Below, one piece after another: positions 50,761 to 59,736 of a stretch of DNA of 64,000 nt; position 1 is the stretch's first letter, and every line of letters starts with the position of its first letter. Source of the DNA: CAWKAV01 sp963847735 (lineage in GTDB: Bacteria; Desulfobacterota; Desulfuromonadia; Desulfuromonadales; BM103). The stretch spans positions 186,001 to 250,000 of the forward strand of contig CAWKAV010000029.1 of assembly GCA_963847735.1 (NCBI GenBank), given 5' to 3'. The translations under genes and the position numbers were made by a program. The notes below the pieces were generated by a model. It was given only the letters and a program-made list of their open reading frames with translations. It was not told the DNA's origin and did no database searches.

Positions 50761-52641
50761 ATGAAAATTGTATTTTGCACCCTCCATGTACGTCGCTCCA
50801 CACAGGCTGTTGCGCTGGCTGCCGGATGCCTGGCCGCGGCCCTTCCCGCTGAACTACGTAAATCCTGTACCCTGGTCGATTGCTTTCCGGAGCAACCGGA
50901 TCAAGAGATTCTCTCGGCAATTATGGCTTCTGAGCCAGATCTCGTTGCCTTTCCAGTTTACGTCTGGAATCGCCTGCGCATCATTGATCTTGCCAGAGAG
51001 CTGCACCAGCTGGCCCCACGGCTTATTCTTGTGGCCGGAGGACCGGAAGCAACTGGTGATGCCTCCGGTTTGTCGACTGCAGCCCCGTGGACAGCACTGG
51101 TCCACGGCGAAGGCGAGGCGGCCCTGGTCGGGTTGCTTGATGCATTGACACATGGTTTTCCGGACCGGCCACTACCCGGGGTAACGCTGATGCTTGAGAG
51201 TGGTCCGTTATCGGGCGAGGAACATTGCCCACACGACCTCAGCAGAGCGGCCTCGCCATGGCTGAGCGGTGTCCTTAAAGCTGAAAGGTCAGGGGGGGTA
51301 CTCTGGGAGGTCGCACGCGGCTGTGCTTTCTCCTGCGATTATTGTTTCGAGGCCAGAGGCCACACCGGCGTCCGACATATCGACCGGCAACGCCTGGAAG
51401 AAGAGCTTGAGCTGTTTTCCGGGAAGGGCATCAGCCAGGTCTGGATTCTTGATTCAACGTTCAACTATCCTCCGGAGCGCGGCATCGCCCTGCTGGAACT
51501 GCTGCTTGACAAGGCCCCCCATCTTCACTATCACCTGGAGGCCAAGGCCGATTTCATCGACCGTCACACGGCCAGTCTGTTGGGGGAGTTAAACTGTTCC
51601 GTGCAGCTGGGGCTGCAGTCGATTCGCGAGCAGGTTCTCAGAACCATTCACCGCCCGCTTGACCTAGAAGTCCTTGCAGAAAAAATTCACCTCCTGGACG
51701 CTGAAGGCGTCATTTATGGGGTTGATTTGATTTATGGCCTGCCGCAAGACAACTATGCCGGCTTCAAAGACAGTCTGGATACGGTATTAAGCTTCTCGCC
51801 AAATCACATTCATATCTTTCCTTTGTCCATTCTTCCCGGCACCAGGTTGGCTCAGTTCCGTGACCGTTACGAAATCGAGGCGCAGCCAGCCCCCCCCTAC
51901 GAGCTGATTTCATCAAGCAGCTGGACCAGAGAGGAAATGGAACTCTGTCGGCGACTGGCCGCCACAGTTGATATCTTTTACAATACCGGTCGCGCGGTAG
52001 CATTCTTCCCGGCCATTTTACAGGCATTACAGAGTCGGCCCAGTGATCTTTTTGAAGGTTTTTTTATATGGGCCCTGCAGCAAAAGGATATCGATTACGA
52101 AGCGCTGCTGACTCCTTCCCGCTGGGCAGCGGATGACGTCTATCGCTTGATACAAGGGTATCTTTGTCATCGACTGCAGGAAACCGGACAGGGGCATCTG
52201 GTCAGCGTGTTCCTCGACCTGCTCTGTTACCACTTCCACTATGCAGAGACATTGCTTGGAGAGGAACTTTTACCGCCAATGGACAGGAGTTTCCTGCAAA
52301 CAAACTTGTGGGAAACCCCTTTGCAGCGTTCAGCAAAATGTCGGCTGGTGCCGTTTGCTTACGAAATACTGGATTTGCTGGAAATGGAAGAGATGCAACC
52401 GGAAGAGATTGCCTGCCTGTTCCGGCCCGTTGGCTCGGTTGCACTCTTCATAAGACGAGACAATGAAGTATTCTGTGAATCTTTAAGCGAGGAGATGCTG
52501 CGTCTTTTGAAGCAAAGCGATGGCAGCCTCAGCCCAAAAGACATTTTCGCCGGCAGCCTGTCACAGGCTACCGGCGAAGAATTGGTCCAATTTGCCGTCA
52601 GCGAAGGGCTGCTGCAACCGTCAGAACAATTTACTCACTGA
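50761..52641 (+). CDS. B12-binding-type radical SAM protein of unknown function
   Basis: 626 residues. The N-terminal ~130 residues have a cobalamin-binding-like Rossmann fold (ASEPDLVAFPVYVWNRL, APRLILVAGGPEATGDA) but no visible DxHxxG ligand, as in many of these enzymes. The radical SAM cluster ARGCAFSCDYC is followed by FEARGHTGVRH, then a TIM-barrel with the QLGLQSIREQVL and GVDLIYGLPQDN motifs. The C-terminal ~250 residues have no family that I can name. Reactions of this family include methylation and ring chemistry. No partner genes identify a substrate. Confidence 0.8.
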   Translation: MKIVFCTLHVRRSTQAVALAAGCLAAALPAELRKSCTLVDCFPEQPDQEILSAIMASEPDLVAFPVYVWNRLRIIDLARELHQLAPRLILVAGGPEATGDASGLSTAAPWTALVHGEGEAALVGLLDALTHGFPDRPLPGVTLMLESGPLSGEEHCPHDLSRAASPWLSGVLKAERSGGVLWEVARGCAFSCDYCFEARGHTGVRHIDRQRLEEELELFSGKGISQVWILDSTFNYPPERGIALLELLLDKAPHLHYHLEAKADFIDRHTASLLGELNCSVQLGLQSIREQVLRTIHRPLDLEVLAEKIHLLDAEGVIYGVDLIYGLPQDNYAGFKDSLDTVLSFSPNHIHIFPLSILPGTRLAQFRDRYEIEAQPAPPYELISSSSWTREEMELCRRLAATVDIFYNTGRAVAFFPAILQALQSRPSDLFEGFFIWALQQKDIDYEALLTPSRWAADDVYRLIQGYLCHRLQETGQGHLVSVFLDLLCYHFHYAETLLGEELLPPMDRSFLQTNLWETPLQRSAKCRLVPFAYEILDLLEMEEMQPEEIACLFRPVGSVALFIRRDNEVFCESLSEEMLRLLKQSDGSLSPKDIFAGSLSQATGEELVQFAVSEGLLQPSEQFTH

Positions 52642-52691
52642 GCAGCAGGCAGAACTCTTCGCAGCTTCGCCGGCTGGATTCAGCTGTAGAT

Positions 52692-52967
52692 TCAGGCAAC
52701 GGCTTTCATCCGCTCAACATAACGGGGCCGTTCAACAATAAACGACTTTATTTCACGGACATCGGGAACCCGACCGGCGATACGAACAACATCATCTATC
52801 AACAGCGCCGGGGCAACATACACCCGACAATCAACCATCTTGCGACGATCGCAGAACAGATGAACCTCGGCACGCACGTCCATCTCGTTCAGAGCCTGAC
52901 GAACATTGGCAAGAAGGTGTTCACCGCGTTGTCCTGCATCAGGTCTACAGAGAATATCTATACGCAT
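52692..52967 (-). CDS. Small thioredoxin-fold protein lacking the CxxC pair
   Basis: About 91 residues from the ATG at 52967 (AAAGGAT upstream). The length and pattern (NVRQALNEMDVRAEVHLFCDRRKMVD, YVAPALLIDDVVRIAGRVPDVREIKSFI) match small bacterial thioredoxin-like redox proteins. The first Cys sits in DILCRPDAGQRGE, where the family usually has CxxC; the partner Cys is absent, so disulfide reductase activity is doubtful. The later V-x-x-A-P-A-L motif with its cis-Pro is retained. Confidence 0.65.
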   Translation of the reverse strand: MRIDILCRPDAGQRGEHLLANVRQALNEMDVRAEVHLFCDRRKMVDCRVYVAPALLIDDVVRIAGRVPDVREIKSFIVERPRYVERMKAVA

Positions 52968-53082
52968 GATGAAATCCTTTCCTTTAATTATGACCATTTT
53001 TATCAATTATATAATTCTAAATTAAAAAGGCAAGTCTTTTGTGACGGCAGGCTGGCTTTTGGTTCATCATCAAACAAGGGAA

Positions 53083-53937
53083 TTAACGCGGCGGCGGACT
53101 GCTGCCATAGAGGATACGCAGAGCACGTTTGGCCCTGGCCACCAGACGGATCGAGTTGATCGGCTTGGCGATAAAGTCGAAGAAACCCATTTCGAGCAAA
53201 CGGGCCTCTTCTTCCGGGGAAGATATTGAAGAGAGGGCAATGACGGGGATATGCTTAATACTCAGATCCCCCTGCATTGCGCGGAACATTTCGTAGCCAT
53301 CCATTCTTGGCATGACGGTATCAACAATGGCCAAATGGGGTTTTTCCTTCAGAACAATCTTGAGGCCGTCGGCACCATTGGCCGCTTCATGAAGACCGTA
53401 GCCTTCTTTTCTCAGCGCGGCGACAGCCGCAGAGCGAACCAGGGCCTGGTCATCGACGACCAGCACTGTCCACCAGCTCTCCGCTTCATGGCCCTGCTGA
53501 ATGATTTTGAGGTAGTGGCGGTTAACAGCAGCCTGGATTTCCGTGGGAGTGGTGACGCAAGGGACAATTCGCAGGCCGGACCGAAAAGAAAGTGTATCGA
53601 TCGCTTCTATGTCGAGGGGGTTGACCATGGCCAGGAAAAGGGCCCCCCCTTCCATCTTCAACGGGAACAACAATTTCTGCATCGCCGTGTCAGCATCACA
53701 AATATCAAGCAGTTCTTTGCTGAAACTTGCCCGGGCGATATTGGAGACCGTCTTGAAACCAAATTGACGGGCCAGTGCCGCAGCGATATCGCGCTCATTG
53801 ACCACACCCATTTCTTCAAGAACCTGACCAAGACGAAGGCCGGTACCCTTCTGTTTTCCCAGAGCAATCTCAAGCTGGCTCGCCTCGACAACTTTAGCCT
53901 CTACCATGATTTCGCCGAAACGCTTGCGCTTAGCCAT
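53083..53937 (-). CDS. MshEN-like (GspE N-terminal) domain fused to a receiver domain
   Basis: 284 residues. The N-terminal ~140 residues contain two tandem helical repeats FGEIMVEAKVVEASQLEIAL and LRLGQVLEEMGVVNERDIAAALARQFG of the T2SSE_N/MshEN kind. MshEN domains of pilus and secretion ATPases bind cyclic di-GMP through R-L-G-x-x-L-type motifs, and RLGQVL matches. After a linker (HEAESW), a receiver domain follows (TVLVVDDQALVR, Asp in AIVDTVMPRMDG, Lys in FIAKPI). There is no ATPase or DNA-binding domain, so it probably works by protein contact. Two-domain stand-alone regulators of this kind occur in Geobacter relatives. Confidence 0.75.
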   Translation of the reverse strand: MAKRKRFGEIMVEAKVVEASQLEIALGKQKGTGLRLGQVLEEMGVVNERDIAAALARQFGFKTVSNIARASFSKELLDICDADTAMQKLLFPLKMEGGALFLAMVNPLDIEAIDTLSFRSGLRIVPCVTTPTEIQAAVNRHYLKIIQQGHEAESWWTVLVVDDQALVRSAAVAALRKEGYGLHEAANGADGLKIVLKEKPHLAIVDTVMPRMDGYEMFRAMQGDLSIKHIPVIALSSISSPEEEARLLEMGFFDFIAKPINSIRLVARAKRALRILYGSSPPPR

Positions 53938-54049
53938 ACACCCTCATGAGCCGGAGAATTGCCCCTCTCAACATCAAGCCCTTCATACTAACAACTTTCC
54001 TTTGAAAATCCAAGTATTTCAGAGGCTATGGCGACCCGCAGCAGAACTC

Positions 54050-56692
54050 TCACGGCCCGGCAACAGGCTCCAGCGGTGCAAGCGTTTCGAAACTGATTGT
54101 CAGCCCAGTACTGTCTTCGTCAACCTTGATGCAGCAGCCTCCTTCGGGGATCTCAGAAGCTATCATGGCACGTCCTATTCTGGTCTCGAGGTGATGCTGC
54201 AGGTAACGCTTCAGAGGCCTTGCTCCGTAAACAGGATCATAAGCTGTCCTCGCAACAAAACTGCGCGCGGCCGGAGTCAACACAAGGGTGACCCCCCGAC
54301 CCATCAGTCGCTGCTGCAACTCTTTGATCTGCAGATCGACAATCTGTTCTGTTTCCGGCAGAGTCAGGGGTTTGAACATAATAATATCATCAACCCGGTT
54401 GAGGAATTCCGGCCTGAAACCACTTCGCAGATCACGCAGCACCCATTCCCGGGCTGATTCCTTGATCAAACCATCACCAGTCACCCCTTCGATGAGATGC
54501 TGGGAGCCGATATTGGAAGTCATAATGACTACCGTATTCTTAAAATCCACGGTCCGGCCATGGCTGTCGGTGATACGTCCGTCGTCGAGAACCTGCAACA
54601 GCACATTGAAGACATCCGGATGGGCCTTTTCTATCTCATCGAACAACACCACGCTGTAGGGATGGCGCCGAACGGCTTCGGAGAGCTGGCCACCCTCCTC
54701 GAAGCCAACGTAGCCGGGTGGCGCACCGATCAAACGACTGACCGCATGCTTCTCCATGAATTCCGACATGTCGATCCGCACCATGTTCTCCTCGCTGTCG
54801 AACAGGGCTTCGGAGAGCGCCCTTGCCAGTTCAGTTTTACCGACGCCAGTCGGCCCCAGGAAGATAAATGAACCGATCGGTCGACGTGGGTCCTTGATGC
54901 CGGCCCTGGCACGGATAACGGCATCGGCAACCAGCTGTACAGCCTCATCCTGACCGACCACTCGCTGATGCAGGGTCTGGTCGAGCTTGAGCAACTTTTC
55001 CTTCTCACCTTCGACCAGGCGGGTGACGGGTATACCGGTCCAGAGAGCGACAATGCCGGCGATCTCATCCTCCGTCACCTCTTCACGCAACAGGCGTGTA
55101 CCGTCATCCCCGTCAGCGAGCTTTGATTCCGCCGCGTGCAGTTGCTGCTCCAGTTCCGGCAGACGCCCGTGCTTGAGCTCAGCAGCGCGATTCAAATCAT
55201 ATTCCCGTCCGGCAACTTCAATCTGCTGACGGGTTTTCTCGATTTCCTCCCGCAAGGACTGAAGCTTCTTGATCCCCTCTTTCTCATGCTCCCACTGCGT
55301 CATTAACGTATTCGACTGATGACGCAGGTCAGCCAATTCCTTGCGCAGATGCTCAAGCCGCACCTGGCTGGCTTTGTCCTTCTCCTTTTTCAGGGCAGCT
55401 TCTTCGATCTCCAGTTGCATCACCCGCCGGGTTACTTCATCAAGATCGGTTGGCAACGAATCGATCTCGGTGCGAATCATGGCACAGGCCTCATCGACCA
55501 GGTCAATCGCCTTGTCTGGCAAAAAACGGTCGGAGATGTAACGATGGCTCAGGGTGGCTGCAGCCACCAGTGAATTATCCAGGATTCGTACGCCGTGATG
55601 AACTTCGAAACGATCTTTCAGTCCACGCAGAATACTGATGGTATCTTCAACCGTCGGTTGTTCTACCAAAACTGGCTGGAAGCGCCGCTCCAGGGCTTTG
55701 TCCTTTTCGATATACTGACGATACTCGTCGAGGGTCGTTGCACCCACACAGTGCAACTCACCTCGCGCCAGCATCGGCTTCAGCATGTTACCGGCGTCGA
55801 TAGCCCCTTCCGCTTTGCCAGTGCCAACAATGGTATGCAGCTCATCGATGAAGAGTAGAATCCGGCCATCACTTTGACGAATCTCGTTGAGGACGGCTTT
55901 CAGTCGCTCTTCGAACTCACCGCGGTACTTGGCGCCAGCAAGCAACGACCCCATATCAAGGGCAAAAATTGTTTTGTCCTTCAAACCCTCAGGGACATCT
56001 CCACGGACGATTCGTTGCGCCAACCCTTCGACGATCGCCGTCTTGCCGACCCCGGGCTCACCGATCAGGACCGGATTGTTCTTGGTTTTACGCGACAGGA
56101 TGCGGATCACCCGCCGGATTTCGCCATCCCGGCCGATCACCGGATCGAGCTTGCCTTTCTGGACCTCCTTGACCAGGTCGCGGCCATACTTCTCCAAAGC
56201 CTCGTAGGTCCCCTCGGGGTCGGCGCTGGTCACTCTTTGATGCCCCCGCACGGCAGTCAATGTCTGGAGGAGTCGATCGCGGCTCAGATTAAACTGCTGC
56301 AGCACCCTGCCCACGGCTGTTTTACTGCCTTCATCAGTCATCACCAGCAGCAGATGTTCGACACTGATAAAATCGTCCTTGAGCCGCTTGGCCTCTGTTT
56401 CGGCTTTGACAAGCAATTGATTGAAGCGCTGAGTGACATAGATCTTGCCTGATTCAACACCGGCCCCCGAGACCGAAGGCAGGCGTTGCAATTCAGACCG
56501 AACCGCGTCGATCACGGCCCCGGGATCGATATCGAGCCGTTGCACAAGTCGCGTCACGAGACCACCCTCCTGTTCAAGGAGCGCCAATAGCAGGTGCTCA
56601 CCATCGACTTCGACATGGCCATTCCGGACCGCCAAACTCTGGGCCGACTGGATTGCTTCCTGGGTTTTTTGGGTCATACGGTTAAGATCCAT
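54050..56692 (-). CDS. clpB: ATP-dependent disaggregase ClpB
   Basis: Hexameric AAA+ machine that, with DnaK, pulls proteins out of aggregates. About 880 residues from the ATG at 56692 (GGGAGAAC upstream). The N domain (QKTQEAIQSAQSLA), NBD1 with GEPGVGKTAIVEGLAQRI, a coiled-coil M domain with LRKELADLRHQSNTLM, and NBD2 with GPTGVGKTELARAL and DEIEKAHPDVFN are all in order. The C-terminus SFETLAPLEP fits ClpB without an LGF/ClpP-binding loop. It lies upstream of MshEN-REC, not obviously in one operon. A sigma-32-like promoter is proposed at 56780-56810. Confidence 0.97.
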   Translation of the reverse strand: MDLNRMTQKTQEAIQSAQSLAVRNGHVEVDGEHLLLALLEQEGGLVTRLVQRLDIDPGAVIDAVRSELQRLPSVSGAGVESGKIYVTQRFNQLLVKAETEAKRLKDDFISVEHLLLVMTDEGSKTAVGRVLQQFNLSRDRLLQTLTAVRGHQRVTSADPEGTYEALEKYGRDLVKEVQKGKLDPVIGRDGEIRRVIRILSRKTKNNPVLIGEPGVGKTAIVEGLAQRIVRGDVPEGLKDKTIFALDMGSLLAGAKYRGEFEERLKAVLNEIRQSDGRILLFIDELHTIVGTGKAEGAIDAGNMLKPMLARGELHCVGATTLDEYRQYIEKDKALERRFQPVLVEQPTVEDTISILRGLKDRFEVHHGVRILDNSLVAAATLSHRYISDRFLPDKAIDLVDEACAMIRTEIDSLPTDLDEVTRRVMQLEIEEAALKKEKDKASQVRLEHLRKELADLRHQSNTLMTQWEHEKEGIKKLQSLREEIEKTRQQIEVAGREYDLNRAAELKHGRLPELEQQLHAAESKLADGDDGTRLLREEVTEDEIAGIVALWTGIPVTRLVEGEKEKLLKLDQTLHQRVVGQDEAVQLVADAVIRARAGIKDPRRPIGSFIFLGPTGVGKTELARALSEALFDSEENMVRIDMSEFMEKHAVSRLIGAPPGYVGFEEGGQLSEAVRRHPYSVVLFDEIEKAHPDVFNVLLQVLDDGRITDSHGRTVDFKNTVVIMTSNIGSQHLIEGVTGDGLIKESAREWVLRDLRSGFRPEFLNRVDDIIMFKPLTLPETEQIVDLQIKELQQRLMGRGVTLVLTPAARSFVARTAYDPVYGARPLKRYLQHHLETRIGRAMIASEIPEGGCCIKVDEDSTGLTISFETLAPLEPVAGP

Positions 56693-56779
56693 AATAGTTC
56701 TCCCTGGACTCTTCAAATATTTGTATGCGCTAAGAGTTTATCCAACTCCTGACATATTGCATCTTCGCAAATTCGAACC

Positions 56780-56810
56780 TAATGTAGTGACCCGGTCGCA
56801 CCATTTCAAG
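56780..56810 (-). promoter_or_regulatory. Possible sigma-32-type promoter of clpB
   Basis: Minus strand CTTGAAA (56804-56810) is a full match to the heat-shock -35 element. A weaker CTACATTA (56780-56787) lies 16 bases on, about 90 bases before the start codon. Confidence 0.35.
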
Positions 56811-56900
56811 AATCCACCGGCAAATAAAACACACTCTGATCACATCTTCGCTGGAAAGGCTTTCCACATCGGGCCAGCATCTATATAATGCCCGGCGATT

Positions 56901-59441
56901 ATGAATAAATATATTTCGGCAGATTCTCAGGCAAAGCTGCGACAGGAAATTCTCGAAGCCTCCGGCAACGAAGTTTTCTGCATCGGGCGTACCGATTCGG
57001 AGCAGGTGGTTGTCGATCTGGAAATTCTTGCCCGTGGCAACCGCGAAGCGGTCCCCACCATACTTCAGGGCTGCCGCCCCGGTGATGTCCTTATCCACAA
57101 CCATCCGAGCGGGCACCTCGAACCTTCACGTCCAGACCTGGACATTGCCGGCAACCTTGGCTCCCTGGGAGTCGGGTTTTACATTGTCAACAACCAGGTC
57201 AGCAAACTCTACCGGGTTGTTGAAGCCTTTGTCCCGACGCAGGACAAAACCCTTGCATATGAACAAGTCACGGCGCTGCTCGGGCAGGGAGGCAAGGTCT
57301 GTCAAAATCTTCCCGGATTTGAAGACCGTCCCGAACAGCTGCGAATGGCGTTCGCAGTCACGGAAGCTCTCAATCATCACCGCATAGCCATGATCGAAGC
57401 TGGTACAGGCACGGGCAAGAGCCTCGCCTACCTGGTTCCGGCCATCCTCTGGACCATTGCCAACAACGAGCGCGTGGTTGTCTCTACCAACACTATCAAT
57501 TTGCAGGAGCAGCTCATCCGCAAGGACTTGCCATTCCTGCAGCGCGCCACCGGACTTGATTTTCGGGTTGAGCTGGTCAAAGGCCGATCGAATTACCTCT
57601 GCAAACGTCGGCTGGAGACAGCCGCCGCCGAGCCCGGCCTTTTTGACACTGAACATGTCGGTGAGCTGAAGGCGTTGCGTGACTGGGCAGAACAAACCAA
57701 CGACGGCTCCCGTGAGGACCTCTCTTTTCTGCCGCAGGGGGCGCTGTGGGAAGAGGTCTGCTGCGAAGCGGACCAGTGCAGCCGCAGCCAGTGCCCGTAT
57801 TTTAACAGCTGTTTCTTTCATCAGGCCAGACGGCGGGCCGCCCGCGCCGACATCCTGGTGGTTAATCACGCCCTGCTTCTGGCAGACCTCTCTTTGCGAC
57901 AGCAGACCGACAATTATTCAGCCCTGGCTGTCCTGCCGCCATTTTCCAGGCTGGTGATAGACGAGGCCCACCACCTGGAAGAAGTTGCAACGCGCTATTT
58001 CAGCACCCAGGTCACCCGTTTTGCCTTCGCCCGCGTTCTCAACCGACTGCGCCATCCCCGCAAGCCACAGCGCGGTCTGCTGCCGCGGCTTGTCGTACAA
58101 CTTGGACAATCCCTTGACGACAGCAAGGATGCTCTCTACAGGGATTTGCATGAGCGTATTGAAAGTCTCATCAACCAACGCCAGGAATTGCTCGATCGAG
58201 CGTTTGCCGAGCTTGATCAGGCCGGTCAGGATTTATCAGAAGCCCTTGGCACTGAGCTTCGTGACGGCCTGGAGATCCGCCAGCGGCTGATCCAGACTTT
58301 TACCGAGGGTCCCGCATGGCAAAAGGTGGAGGGCTTGTTGCGTAGCCTGGCCCGTGCGACAGGCGACTTCGGCGACTCGCTGCAGGACCTTCTGAAGGCC
58401 TTGCGCAAACTCCCTGACGATGCCGCCGAGGCGACACGCTCGACCTGCACGGACCTTGCCGGCATCAGCATGAGACTTCGGGCCATTGCTGAACATTTGC
58501 AGGCCTTTGTCGCCAGAGACCCAAGGTCATGTGCCTGGTTTGAAATCAGCACCGGACGTATCGGGCGCGGCGAAGGAATCATTACCCGTCTCTGCACGGC
58601 ACCGCTGGAGGTCGCACCGCTCTTGCGGGAAACGCTTATGGAGCGCATGCAGACCGTTGTCCTGACCAGTGCAACCTTGACCGTGGGAGGCCGTTTTGAT
58701 TATCTGCGTCAGCGGACCGGCCTCAACGACCTTGAGACCGGACGTCTCTCTGAGCTGCTGCTTGCGTCACCCTTCGATTTCAGAAAACAGGCTCTGCTGG
58801 CAGTTCCCACCGACATTCCTGAACCCGGTCGTCCAGGATACGCCGAAGCGGTCCGCGACCTGACCGAACAGGCTCTGCTCGCCGCCGACGGCCGCAGCTT
58901 TGTCCTCTTTACCGCCTATAGCCTGTTGCGTCGCATACATGGCGAACTATCACCGGGACTGGCCGCTCGCGGCTACCAGGTTCTGCGTCAGGGTGAAGCC
59001 ACCCGCCACGACCTGTTGCAGAAATTCAGCCAGGATCCGACCAGCATTCTGTTTGCCACCGACTCTTTCTGGGAAGGGGTCGATGTCCCGGGGCGAGCCC
59101 TGGAGCAGGTCATCATCGCCAGACTGCCCTTCAAGGTGCCCACGGAGCCGATCCTCGAAGCACGCGCCGAAGCGATCGCCCAGGCCGGCGGCGACTCCTT
59201 TATGGATTACACGGTTCCCCAGGCGGTCATTCGCTTCCGGCAGGGGTTCGGCCGTCTGATCCGCCATCGTACGGATCGTGGCGTCGTCCTGATTCTCGAC
59301 AGCCGTGTCGTCAGGCGCGGTTACGGTCGTCTGTTTTTGAATTCCCTGCCAGACGTCCCCGTATCAACCGTGCCGCAATCTGAACTGATCCAGACCATCA
59401 GAGACTTCTTCAGGGAGCAAGAAAAGGACCCCGACGACTAG
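56901..59441 (+). CDS. DinG/XPD-type helicase fused to an N-terminal JAMM-like domain
   Basis: 846 residues. Residues 1-115 look like a RadC/JAB domain with a complete JAMM motif H66-x-H68-x10-D79 (HNHPSG...PD) and an upstream Glu24. The rest is a superfamily 2 helicase: Walker A AGTGTGKS, a 4Fe-4S region (YLCKRR, CEADQCSRSQCPYFNSC), DEAHHLEE, VVLTSATL, and FWEGVDVPG then GFGRLIRH. E. coli DinG lacks the front domain, and Firmicutes DinG carry an exonuclease there, so this N-terminal module is unusual. Expected to unwind damaged or R-loop DNA 5'-3'. Divergent from clpB. Confidence 0.88.
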   Translation: MNKYISADSQAKLRQEILEASGNEVFCIGRTDSEQVVVDLEILARGNREAVPTILQGCRPGDVLIHNHPSGHLEPSRPDLDIAGNLGSLGVGFYIVNNQVSKLYRVVEAFVPTQDKTLAYEQVTALLGQGGKVCQNLPGFEDRPEQLRMAFAVTEALNHHRIAMIEAGTGTGKSLAYLVPAILWTIANNERVVVSTNTINLQEQLIRKDLPFLQRATGLDFRVELVKGRSNYLCKRRLETAAAEPGLFDTEHVGELKALRDWAEQTNDGSREDLSFLPQGALWEEVCCEADQCSRSQCPYFNSCFFHQARRRAARADILVVNHALLLADLSLRQQTDNYSALAVLPPFSRLVIDEAHHLEEVATRYFSTQVTRFAFARVLNRLRHPRKPQRGLLPRLVVQLGQSLDDSKDALYRDLHERIESLINQRQELLDRAFAELDQAGQDLSEALGTELRDGLEIRQRLIQTFTEGPAWQKVEGLLRSLARATGDFGDSLQDLLKALRKLPDDAAEATRSTCTDLAGISMRLRAIAEHLQAFVARDPRSCAWFEISTGRIGRGEGIITRLCTAPLEVAPLLRETLMERMQTVVLTSATLTVGGRFDYLRQRTGLNDLETGRLSELLLASPFDFRKQALLAVPTDIPEPGRPGYAEAVRDLTEQALLAADGRSFVLFTAYSLLRRIHGELSPGLAARGYQVLRQGEATRHDLLQKFSQDPTSILFATDSFWEGVDVPGRALEQVIIARLPFKVPTEPILEARAEAIAQAGGDSFMDYTVPQAVIRFRQGFGRLIRHRTDRGVVLILDSRVVRRGYGRLFLNSLPDVPVSTVPQSELIQTIRDFFREQEKDPDD

Positions 59442-59544
59442 CACGACGCAGCTCCTGCAACAAAATCATGTCACCAACTACAGTCAACAAATCGTTGACA
59501 AGCTGCATCGCCTGTGATAACAGACGGAAACTCTTTTCTAGGCA

Positions 59545-59658
59545 ATGGAGCGATTCATGTTCAAGGCAGCAGCAACCACCGTAGCGGCACAGGCAGCCCG
59601 AGCTAACAGCGCGGCGGCGGCCGCTTGCCGGGAGTTTGCTCATTGCCTTGAGAACTGA
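59545..59658 (+). CDS. Possible alanine-rich small ORF before a terminator
   Basis: 37 codons starting MERFMFKAAATTVAAQAARANS, then a run of Ala with two Cys. It lies in the 295-base gap between the helicase and aminotransferase genes and ends about 20 bases before a strong terminator. There is no good ribosome site (an ATG at 59557 is also possible). It may be a chance ORF inside a small non-coding transcript or an untranslated 3' region of the helicase gene. Confidence 0.2.
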   Translation: MERFMFKAAATTVAAQAARANSAAAAACREFAHCLEN

Positions 59659-59679
59659 TTGATCCTTTTACCAGATCAA

Positions 59680-59708
59680 GGCCATGGGCAACCGCCCATG
59701 GCCTTTTT
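59680..59708 (+). terminator. Strong rho-independent terminator upstream of the aminotransferase gene
   Basis: GGCCATGGGC-AACC-GCCCATGGCC followed by TTTTT. It ends transcription from the helicase gene or from a short RNA in the gap. Confidence 0.85.
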
Positions 59709-59736
59709 ACTTTGACAAAATGAGTTGGAGGAGATC

